A DNA stretch of 64,000 nucleotides from Cacajao melanocephalus. Its lineage: Eukaryota > Chordata > Mammalia > Primates > Pitheciidae. How positions within the stretch are numbered: the first letter of the stretch is position 1; each line of letters begins with the position of its first letter. Made by a program: the position numbers and the translations under genes. Shown here piece by piece: positions 53,173 to 64,000 of this stretch. The stretch lies in assembly GCA_963573385.1 (NCBI GenBank), contig CAUYLG010075717.1, positions 1 to 64,000 on the forward strand, given 5' to 3'. The notes beneath the pieces were generated by a model. The model did no database searches, was not told the origin of the DNA, and saw only the letters and a program-made list of their open reading frames with translations.

Positions 53173-56050
53173 TGACGCCCGCGGCTCCCCGCGGCCCCCC
53201 ACCCTCACCCCGGCCCCCCACCCGCAGCCGGCCACACTGGAGCAGCTCCCAGCACAGCCTTACGCGCCCGACGCGCGCCACCCGCGGCCCCAGCTTTCCG
53301 CCTGCACCCGCGAGGATGCGCGCGAGCACACGCGGCGCCCTGCCAGCCCTCAGGCCTGGTGCGGGACGTGGCACCGCGCCGCAGGGAGGGTCTGCCTCCC
53401 CTTCCTCGCCCTGTGTCCTCTCATCCTCCTGCCGCCCGTCAGGCCGGCCAGCCTCACATCAGTCTCTCCGCCCCGGGAAGGCTCAGCCACTTTTCATCGA
53501 AGACTCCACTTCTGGGGACACCCGGTTCGTTTGCCCACCAGGCCTAGGCTGCTCTCCACGCTCCCCCAGCAACCTCTGCCTACACCTCCTGCGGCGCCTT
53601 GCCCTCCTCCGACCCCTTTCCAGCCAAAGTCCCCCCACCCCTTCAGAGAAGCAGCATCAAATTCCAGAAGTGGAGGCTTCAGTCTCCCCGCAAGGGTCCA
53701 GCCCCACAGTCTTCTGAGAGCCACTGCGGCCAGGGATGGCCTCTGGACTGCCAGGCTGGGGTTGGGGACCCAGGGGACATATGTCTACTTAGGTGTGAGG
53801 GCGCAGGTCTGACCTGCCCCAAAGTTGGCTCCATCCTGGACACCTCGGTGGGAGGCAGTGGGCAAGTGATTTTGGAGATGGGTGGGCGGGTGATTCCACT
53901 GGGGGGACAATGTGCTCCCCTGCACCTCTGGGGTGCAGAAACCTCTTGCCTCCTAAATTTGAGTGGAGCCTCTGTGGGAACCGCAGGAAGTGTGTGGGCT
54001 GCCTTCCTGGGCAAATATTTCCCAGTGGGAAGTTGGAGGGGGCTTTAACAAAGTTTTTCTCCCTCCCCTGTTCCCCTGATCTAGTGCTCAGGACCCCTCG
54101 CCATCAGGAATTCTTTCCTGTCATCTAACCTCACTCCTGCCTACTGCAGTTCCAGCCAACCTGCTCTTTCTTGAGTTCAGTGCAGGTGGAGAGTGGCTGG
54201 TTACCATCTTTGCGCTGGCCCTTTGGAGATTTGGGGACTCAGTTCTAGCGGGGTCACCCTCCCTGTCCTCCCACCTGTGGGAGGGAGGACTGGCTCAGGC
54301 ATTGTCTCCCGCAGTGGGCAGAGAGACAGAGGCAGGCTGACCAACAGACAGCTGGCACCTGGAGGCAGAAAGGCCCTTCTAACTTCCAGATTGTATGCTT
54401 GAGTGATGGGTCCCCAGCCCAAACCCACTCTTCCCTCAGCTCACCCTTCAGCCTGTTCCCTCTTGCCCCGACTCCAGCCCATGCAGCTGCTCTGCTCCAG
54501 GAATGGATGTGGGGACTCTTCCTGGGTTCTGGCTCCTGCATAGTTTACCCCACTTCATCATGAGCCTCAACTGCCTACATCTGGGGCAAGCAGCATACCG
54601 GCTGCAGATGGGACGGCCAGCCCTGCCTATCTGGACAGGCCCCTGCAGCCTCTGTCCCCTGGCCTAGGCTCTCTGTCCTTCCCCGAGTCACAGAGAGCAA
54701 GCCAAGACATCCAGGGAAAGAGGAAGAAAGGCCTTAGTGTGCCTCAGCGGTCTGGCTGCATCCAGCCATCATCACCCTGAAGGATGCCCATGAGGCAGCT
54801 GACCCCGAAAGCAGCCTCCCCCTCATGAAGAGTCAGCAGCTTGGGCAGCCACTTCCAGGCCAGGGTTGTGGCTTCTCTGCAGACCAGCTGAGGGGAGGAC
54901 TCCTGGGTGGACAGCCTTTGACATCCACCCCACGCTGATGCAGAAGCTCCCAGAACACTCAGGAAACTTCTCCGGACAGAGCCCTCCTTGTCAACTTGAG
55001 GCCCTCCCAAGACCCTCTACTGCCCTCTGAGTCCAGCAGAGGGGGTGGAGGAGGGGCCACTGCCTCCCACCTAGAGCTTCTCCGAATGACAATCAGCTCG
55101 TGCCAGGTGGGGACCAGGGCATGACTCCTGGTGCCCAGGCCCTGGGCCTGCTCCTTGCCACCAACCGAACAGTGAATGTAGGGCCCCCAGCCTCACCTCT
55201 GCCCCAGGACCAACAACACCCTGGTTTGTAGCTGGGAGGAAGAGGGGGGCCTGAGAGAGCCCCAGGTCCGTTCTACCCCCAGCTTCACTCAGCACTGGAG
55301 CTGGCAGAGATGCAAAACCCAGTCTACCCTTGGGATTCCAGACCTCCCTAGGGCTCCCAACTGACCTCAGGCCTCTGAGTCACTGAATGTCACCAGGCAA
55401 GGTAGGGGAGGGAAAGTGGGCCAGTGGGGAGGGAGTCACCTAGGGGACTGCCTCTGTGCCTCTCCCCAGGAAGGATCCAGGGCAGAGGAAGCCACATCTC
55501 CCGGTGCCCCCAACCCCAGCTGCAGCCTCCTCCCCTGAGCATTCATTCTCTCCACCAGGCCTCCAGGTCCTGAGCCCTTCCTCTGTAAAAGCATCACACC
55601 ACCTCCCTCAGCACTTCCCATCACAACAACCTATGTCACTGAGTCAGATGTAGGGTCTGCTCACCCAGACACATGCCTTCCCTCCCCAGCCGCACCATGC
55701 ACGAAAGGGGCACAGTGGGGTCGGGGGGCTATGCCCCAGGCTCCCCATTCCCCAGGTGCTCACAGAGGCCTGGCTTGCCCAATCTTCTCAACTCCAGGGA
55801 CCAGCCCTGGTGGGCATGGGGTGGGGAGCAGGGAGTTGCCCTTCCCCTCCCTCGGGAAGCCACCTAAGAATGTTTACATGCCAAACAGAATGTAACACCC
55901 CTCCCCAACCCCTTCCCAGTCACTGCATGGCCTCTGCCCATCCTGCGCCTGTCCACCCCGCCCCAACACCCTGGAAGCCGCTGTCAATGATTAGATCGGG
56001 TCTCGGAAGGGAAGTAGCCATCACACCATTAAAAAGCCTGTGGACCTTTT
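53173..56050 (+). other. TTBK1: TTBK1 3' UTR (long form)
   Basis: About 2.9 kb from the TAA to a cleavage site expected some 20 bases after ATTAAA at 56,028. The first 250 bases are CpG-rich; the rest is ordinary GC-rich DNA free of Alus. I recall a 3' UTR of about this size for TTBK1. Confidence 0.8.
56028..56033 (+). terminator. ATTAAA polyadenylation signal, long form
   Basis: ATTAAA followed about 20 bases later by T-rich DNA (TTTTTCTATT), a good downstream element arrangement. Confidence 0.7.
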
Positions 56051-56059
56051 TCTATTGGC

Positions 56060-56560
56060 CTGGACTCTTCTTCCCTGCGGGAGGGCAGGGAAAACCCAGC
56101 TCCTGGGGCTGGGGGCTGGGCAGAAGAGTAGAGCACAGCATGGTGGGCAAGTGTGAGGGATTGTCCTGGAGGCGGGGGAGGAAATGAAAGCTCAGGACAG
56201 ACACAGATAACTTGCTCAGGGTCACATAGGAGGACGGGGACTGTCCTGCTGTCCCTCTGACTGCAAAGCGTGCACTCTCACAGCCCTCTGGACACTTGGG
56301 CCGGAGACTCTAAGTCTGGTTTTCTGCAGAGATCAGGAGGAAGAACTTTTATAATTGTTTGTACCAATTGCTGAAGTACATGAGAAATTTTGTTACATGT
56401 ATATAATATGTAGTGACCAAGCCAGGGTGTTTGCAGCATCCATTACCCAAGTACAATACATTTTGGTTAAATATAGTCACCTTACTCTGCTTTTGAACAT
56501 TGAATTTATTCCTTCTATCTCACTGTATGTGTATACCCTTTATTTTATATATATATTTAT
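56060..56560. other. 3' flank of TTBK1, no gene
   Basis: The first 280 bases are GC-rich unique DNA; then an AT-rich segment of LINE-like texture (AAATTTTGTTACATGTATAT). Confidence 0.5.
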
Positions 56561-56569
56561 TTATTTATT

Positions 56570-56865
56570 TATTTTAGACAGTCTCGCTCTGTTGCCCAGG
56601 CCAGAGTACAGTGGTGTAATCTTGGCTCACTGTAATTTCTGCCTCCCAGGTTCAAGAGATTCTTGTGCTTCAGCCTCCTGAGTAGCTGGGATTACAGATG
56701 TGTGCCACCACACCCAGCTAATTTTTGTATTTTCACTAGAGACAGGGTTTCCCTATGTTGGCCAGGCTAATTTCGAACTCCTGACCTCATGTCATCAGCC
56801 TGCCTTGACCTCCCAATGTGCTGGGAGTACAGGGGTGAGCCACCACGCCCTGCCTGCACCCTTTA
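56570..56865 (-). mobile_element. Alu
   Basis: Preceded by (TTTA)n; AGACAGTCTCGCTCTGTTGCC to CACCACGCCCTGCC. Confidence 0.9.
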
Positions 56866-56869
56866 ATCA

Positions 56870-57335
56870 GCTTCTCTTCCTCCTTCCCACTCTCAAGAAA
56901 GAATTTTCATTACCCCAAAGTTAACAGACAAAAGTGAGAGTGTTTGGAAAACCATGCAGTATAGCAGTTCATAGGCAAGGTAATTATTATGAAAAAAATC
57001 TATCAAAATCACAAATGAGCATAGCTTGTGACCCAGCTTCTCCACTTTAGAACTGTATCCTATGGATATACTCGTACACTTGCAAAATCACTTGTGTCCA
57101 AAGTTACTCGCTGCAGTATTCTTTGTATAGCTCTAGAAAGCCTCATCTGCTCTTGTGAAACCCAGAAAGTTCTGAAAACTGGGATTTCTCCCATTAGATT
57201 GGCACACGCTCATTTGTTATTTAAAAAAAAAACCTGATGAGACCATTTGTAATTTTTATTAATTCCACTTATCATCCATGTTTGTAGTAGAAATATTAAT
57301 GTGTTTGATGATGGGGTAGGTCCTATTAGGCTATT
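56870..57335. other. AT-rich DNA of LINE-like texture
   Basis: No coding signal recognised. Text such as AGCTTGTGACCCAGCTTCTC resembles old L1. Confidence 0.4.
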
Positions 57336-57344
57336 TTATTTTAT

Positions 57345-57638
57345 ATTTTTTTAAGATAGAATTTCGTTCTTATTGCCCAGACTGGAGTGCAGTGGTACGG
57401 TCTCAGCTCACTACAACCTCCGCCTCCCAAGTTCAAGAGATTCTTCTGCCTCAGCCTCCCCAGTAGCTGAGGTTAGAGGCGCCTGCCACCACGTCCAGCT
57501 AATTTTTGTATTTTTAGTAGAGATGGGGTTTTACCATTTTGGCCAGGCTGGTCTTGAACTCCTGACCTCAGGTGATCTACCCGCCTCGGCCTCTCAAAGT
57601 GCTGGGATTATAGGTGTGAGCCACCACACCTGGCCCAC
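57345..57638 (-). mobile_element. Alu
   Basis: TTAAGATAGAATTTCGTTC to CACCACACCTGGCC. Confidence 0.9.
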
Positions 57639-57698
57639 CATTAGGGTATTTTATAATATGTGGAATATGTGCTGAATTACCTTTCTGAATACATATAT

Positions 57699-58175
57699 AG
57701 TTGACCCTTGAACAACACAGGGATTGGGGCACCGACTCTCTTGCTGTTGAAAATCTACATATAACTTTTGATTCCCCCAAAACTTCATTAATAGCCTACT
57801 GTCAACCAGAAGCCTTACCAATAATAAACAGTTGATTAACACATATTTTATATGTTTTTTATATATTATGTACTGTATTCTTACAATAAGGTAAGCTAGA
57901 GAAAAAAATGTTTTTAAGAAAACCATGAGGAAGAAAAAATATATTATGAAGTGGAAGGGATCATCATAAAGGTCTTCATTCTCACTGTCTTCATATTGAG
58001 CAGGCTGAGGAGGAGGAGGAAGAGGAGGGGTTGGTCTTGCTGTCTCAGGGGTGGCAGAGGAGGAAGGGGTGGAGGAGATGGAAGGGGAGCAGGAGAGGCA
58101 GGTACAAAACATGTAACTTTTATTGAGAAAAATCACAGACCAGTGCAGTGCAAACCTGTGTGTTCAAAGGTAAAC
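57699..58175. mobile_element. Tigger-type DNA transposon relic (MER-like)
   Basis: Starts AGTTGACCCTTGAACAACAC at a TA and ends GTGTTCAAAGGTAAAC-like, an imperfect inverted repeat of its start. The inside has a GAGGAGGAGGAAGAGGAGG run. I recognise it as a non-autonomous pogo/Tigger-type element, subfamily unsure. A minus-strand open frame (58,136-57,651) over it is a by-product. Confidence 0.65.
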
Positions 58176-58344
58176 CATACATGTATGTACTTCTGATCCC
58201 AACCATTTGGATAAGAGACTGTGGACCTATAAAAGTTCAGAAGAAATCTAAGTGCCCACTTGGGGCTGCTCACTAGTGCATGGCCCACCCATAAGACGGG
58301 GCCCTCACCACTGAGTACTGTGAGACTCTAAAATGAAGGAGTCT

Positions 58345-58472
58345 AGCTGAGTGCTGCGGTGTGTCTGTAATCTAGCCACTTGGGAGGCTGAGGTAGGAGG
58401 ATTGCTTAAGCCCAGGAGTTTGAGTCCAGCCTGGGCAACATAGCAAGACCTCTTTCTCTAAAAAAACTACAT
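58345..58472 (+). mobile_element. Alu fragment
   Basis: GCTGAGTGCTGCGGTGTGTCTG to GACCTCTTTCTCTAAAAAAAC. Confidence 0.75.
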
Positions 58473-59200
58473 AAACGAAGGAGGTGTCTCTTTGTGTAGT
58501 ATACACTATGGACCAGTCTCCAAGACAAAGAATAAGAAAAAGAATCATGCGTATAATGTACAATTTTGTGTGTGGAAAAGGGGTGAGATGAGTGAGAGGT
58601 GTCTGGCTGCTGCAGGGCAGGAGAGCTGGATGGAAAGGGGGCTTTGTTCTAGTGTACATACTGCAAGAACTTGTGAATTTTGACCCCTAGGTTCACTCGG
58701 TGTAAATCTTTCACCTCGTCAATATAGAAACAACTTTGGTTCCAGGCCAGAGTCCTGGCCTTGCCTGAGCTCCAAGGTAAAAAGGCCCAAGCTTGCAAAG
58801 TCCTGCTCTCCCTCCAAAAAGGCCACTCCCTGGCATTCCAGAAACGTCATGGCTCCCTGGGACACTCTTTCTGTCGGCGTGGATGCCATCATGCTCTAGG
58901 CCCTGATTCATCAGCCTTCAGTGTAATCTCCATGTGATTTCAACCTTCCTTCTTGTTTAAACTGTCAAAAGCAGGACCTGCTTATAGTAAAAAGGCAAAT
59001 ACAAAGGCATATAAAATAAAAGCTCCTTCCCTATCCACAAAGCTGACCACATAGAGGTAACTCTTGCAAATGGCTTGGTGCGTTCCATGTCAGACCTTCT
59101 TTTTCCTGTTTGTAATTAACAGCTTTCTCTTTTTCTGTCTATATATACATATTTATTATAAATAAAAAGAAGAGCATATTATACCTACTATTCTGAAACA
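58473..59200. other. Intergenic, no gene seen
   Basis: Mixed unique-looking and AT-rich DNA. No exon or repeat family recognised. Confidence 0.4.
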
Positions 59201-59202
59201 TG

Positions 59203-59875
<673 letters not shown>

Positions 59876-59954
59876 GAAACATGCTTTTTATGACCAAATA
59901 TGTCTTAAAATACAGATCTTCATCCTTTTAAAAAGTGACTTTATTGAAATATAA

Positions 59955-60381
<427 letters not shown>

Positions 60382-60483
60382 GCAGTCACTCCGTTTTACC
60401 ACAACCCATGGCCCTAGGCAATCACTAATGTACCTTCTGTCTATAGATTTGACTATTTTGGACATTTCATATAAATGAAGTCA

Positions 60484-60839
<356 letters not shown>

Positions 60840-61676
60840 CTAGCATGTTTTCAAGGTACTGCCATATTGTAGTATTTATGAGTACTTCATTCCTTTTTAT
60901 TGCCAAATAATATTTTATTGTATGGAAATACCACATTCTGTTTATCCATTCATCAGTTAATGGACTTGGGGTTGTTTCTGCTTTAGGCTATGATGAGTAA
61001 CGCTGCTATGACCATTTGTGTACAAGTTTTTGTGTGGATATATGCTTTCACTTCTCTTGGGTATACACCTAGGAGTGGAATTGCTGGATCATATGGTAAT
61101 GCTATGTTTCACATTTTGAATAATTACCAAACTTTTCCAAAATGGCTACATCATTTTACATTTTCACCAGCAATGATGAGAATTCTTGTGTTCTTTTTAA
61201 TGGCTGTATCATATTCCATGGTATGAATGTTCCATAATCTACTTAACCAGTTCCATATTGATTTTCCATCACTCTTTCCAACTTTTCACCATTTCAAATC
61301 ATGCCAAACTTGGCACTAGAACTTCTTGGCTCTAACCTATATTATTCCTTCAAGTCTAATTCTAGGAGAAATCCCCCAAATAATTAAATCGATAAAAAAT
61401 AGTACCTTATTGCATTTTTAAATTTTCTTGATTATTATTGAGATGGAATGAAAGAATGCCATGGATTATTCATTCATTATTTATTTCATTTATCTTTTCT
61501 TCATACAACCCATTAACTTAACTAATTGGGCAGACTATTACTGAGCCCCACATGTGCTAGAGGTTATGCCAGATGTCGGGCACTGAGCAGGCACTGAGAC
61601 GAAGCCCTCAAGGTGGTGGCTGGGGCCAGGCTTGGAGCCAGGAGAGGCTGTGTTGAGGAACAGGGCTTTAAGGCAT

Positions 61677-61832
61677 TGCAGGTGTGATGGTGTACACCTG
61701 TAGTCCTAGCTACTCAGGAGGCTGAGGTAGGAGGATCACTTGAGCCCAGGAATTTGATGCTGTATTGAACTACAATCACTGTACTCCAGCCTGAGCAATA
61801 GAACAAGACGTGGTCTCAAAAAAATAAAAATA
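61677..61832 (+). mobile_element. Alu fragment (right arm)
   Basis: GGTGTGATGGTGTACACCTG to TCTCAAAAAAATAAAAATAA. AGGGCTTTAAGGCATTGCAG just before it recurs at 62,178. Confidence 0.8.
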
Positions 61833-61839
61833 AAAATAA

Positions 61840-62760
61840 GGTGATTGGAAATTCACTTTCATTTCACATGTGGCATGTTGCCCTGATACTCAAAGCGTAG
61901 GGAGGAACTCCCAGCCCAGACTGAGAGCTTCAAGGAAGACCCCCAGAGAGAGATGTGCCTCCTGGATTGAATTTTGAAGGACAAACAAACAGGAGCTGGC
62001 CAGATAGAGGAGAGGACATTCTCAGGAGGAGCAGCAGCACGGGCATAGTAGGGGGGTGGCGGTGAGACTGCATGTAGTTCAGTGTGGCGAGTCACAGTCA
62101 TGAATCTGGGAGTGGAAGAGAGGAATGAGGAGGGAGCAGGGCTGGGCTTGGAGCCAGGAGAGGCTGTGTCGTGGAACAGGGCTTTAAGGCATTGCAGAGA
62201 CTCTCTGCCCACCTCCTGCCTTCAGGAGCCTGAGACTTCAGGCACATTCGCTTCCTGAGGCCCAGCATGGCTGTCAGGGACTACCTGATAGTCTGCGTGT
62301 GAGAGCCTCCCTGGCCCCTGGCAGACCTTCTCCCTGTTCTCTCTCAGAAGGGGCACAGAGAAATATATGGATTGAGCAAGTCTGCTCTGTCAGGGGCTAG
62401 ATGGGAGCCACAGACCAGGGACATTTGGAGGAAACTTTGTTGATAGGGGCCCTTCAGAAAAGAGACAGGGGTGGGAATATAGAGGTCTTGTGACTCTAAT
62501 CATCAGACGCTGGGGCCTGCTGAGATTTTCCCATGGGCTTCTGATAAGTCAAGGCCAGGAGAAGAGCTGAGGCCAACCCGAGCTAAAGGACTTAGAGTGA
62601 CCTTTCTAAGTCCTCAGGGGATTCAGGAGGCTGCTCATTGCTCAGGGTAATGAGGTGATAGGGAAGGAGAGGCTACTTGGCTATGGGTTGGAGAGAATAT
62701 GACATAACTCCATTTTCAGCAGCTCCAAGTGGCGTCTTCTGCATTGCTCCTCACCTTTAA
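61840..62760. other. Intergenic, partly L2-like
   Basis: 61.86-62.2 kb has L2-type texture, and about 35 bases near 61,640-61,682 are repeated near 62,147-62,200. The rest looks unique. No gene. Confidence 0.45.
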
Positions 62761-62779
62761 ACCTCAAGTGGTGTAACAT

Positions 62780-63650
62780 CACCCATTACCACCACCACCA
62801 ATTTTACCACATTCCCACCTCTGTCTTCATCATCCACCATTAGTAGCTTCATCTCACTCGGATCACAGACGTTCTTCTCCCAAACTATCACCATCACCAC
62901 ATCACTACCATCATTACCACCATCACCACATCACCACCACCATCATTACCACCATCACATCATCACCATCATTACCACCATCACCACATCACCACCACCA
63001 TTACCACCATCACATCACCAACATCATTACCACCACCACCACATCACCACCACCATCATTAACAACATCACCACATCACCACCACCATCATTACCACCAT
63101 CACCACATAATCACCACCATCATTACCAACATCACATCACCACCACCATCATTACCACCATCACCACATCACCACCACCACCATTACCACCATCACATCA
63201 TCACCACCTTTACCACCATCACCACATCATCACCACCATCATTACCACCATCACATCACCACCATCTCCACATCACCACCATTACCACCATCACCACATC
63301 ACCACCGTCATTATTACCATCACATCACCACCACCACCATTACCATCACCACATCACCACCACCATCATTACCACCACATCACCACCATCATTACCACCA
63401 TCACATCACCACCACCATCATTACCACCATCACCACATCACCACCACATCATTACCACCATCACCACATCACCACCATCATTACCACCATCACATCACCA
63501 CCACCATCATTACCACCATCATCACATCACCACCACCATTACCACCATCACCACATCACCACCATTATCATTACCACCATCACCACATCACCACCATTAT
63601 CATCACCACCATCACCACCATTATCACCACCATCACCACCACTACCCTTA
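62780..63650 (+). repeat. CAC/CAT/ATC satellite, nearly G-free
   Basis: About 870 bases of ACC, ATC and CAT words in variable 27-33-base units built around CATCATTACCACCATCACC. From 62,872 to 63,651 the plus strand has a single G (63,307). Confidence 0.95.
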
Positions 63651-63659
63651 TGACCACAT

Positions 63660-64000
63660 CAACGCTACCAGTGGCCCTAGCCCCACCTCGTCATCTCTGC
63701 TCCGATCACCCCATTCACCATCACTTCCATCACCAGGATCTGCACCTCCCTTACTATTATACCATCCATCACCATACTTACCACTGCAATTGATTTGTCA
63801 CTGTCACCATCATCAGTGTAGGAAGTGATTACATGGGTTCCAGCAATGGTTAATGGTCACCGAAGCCCCAATTAAGATGGGTAGGTCATCTGAGGTCACT
63901 CAACGGGGGGGCAAAAGAGTAAAAAGTCTAACGTGTAAGAAGTCCATATTGCAAGCAATCTCAAATTGTTTACTCCAGGAAGGCATTTTTCCTGAAACTT
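63660..64000. other. Window end, no gene seen
   Basis: Decayed edge of the satellite, then unique DNA without a recognisable exon. Confidence 0.5.

Noticed and set aside
57651..58136. 161-codon minus-strand frame with an acidic/Pro-rich start
   Set aside because: It lies on a DNA-transposon relic; such frames recur with this element and are not genes.
62780..63650. Repeat array considered as a CRISPR array
   Set aside because: Repeats are contiguous low-complexity words without unique spacers, in a primate genome.

Overview
The window is nuclear DNA from a catarrhine primate (human, ape or Old World monkey). It holds roughly 35 Alu copies, including AluY-like ones with intact target-site duplications, plus MIR, L2, L1 and DNA-transposon relics. 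Coding exons are short and separated by GT-AG introns. The encoded protein is tau-tubulin kinase 1 (TTBK1). From memory it differs from human TTBK1 at a handful of residues and in the length of its acidic tract, so species is left open.

Layout. 1-11,640 is repeat-rich intergenic DNA with no intact gene; it contains a minus-strand processed pseudogene of cyclin H (CCNH) that has lost its middle. A CpG-island promoter and a non-coding first exon lie at about 11,640-12,180. TTBK1 runs on the + strand from about 11.8 kb to about 56.05 kb. Its coding exons begin at 14,942 and end at 53,172, followed by a 2.9-kb 3' UTR with ATTAAA at 56,028. The kinase domain is carried by exons 2-10 (14.9-25.5 kb). 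The long, probably disordered tail is carried by exons 11-16 (27-53 kb). Skipping the 279-bp exon at 37,313-37,591 gives 1,325 residues, close to the 1,321 I recall for human TTBK1. Including it as a cassette gives 1,418. Reading past its donor gives a 671- plus 84-type short product, specifically 662 shared residues plus 102, for 764 residues. The long intron after that exon holds what looks like the 3' UTR of the short form, ending at ATTAAA 44,229. The 3' flank (56-64 kb) has no gene and ends in a 780-bp almost G-free CAC/CAT/ATC satellite.

Most notable. (1) An alternative exon that could be a cassette or a terminal exon, with a separate 3' end carrying miR-101/144-type and Pumilio-type motifs. 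(2) A 264-nt intron 11 that is open in frame, an exitron candidate. (3) Chained upstream ORFs in which one stop codon abuts the next start, ahead of a weak main start context. (4) Two SxIP motifs in the tail. (5) The CCNH pseudogene whose N-terminal part is joined directly to its C-terminal part. All of these are read by eye; no alignment or database search was run.
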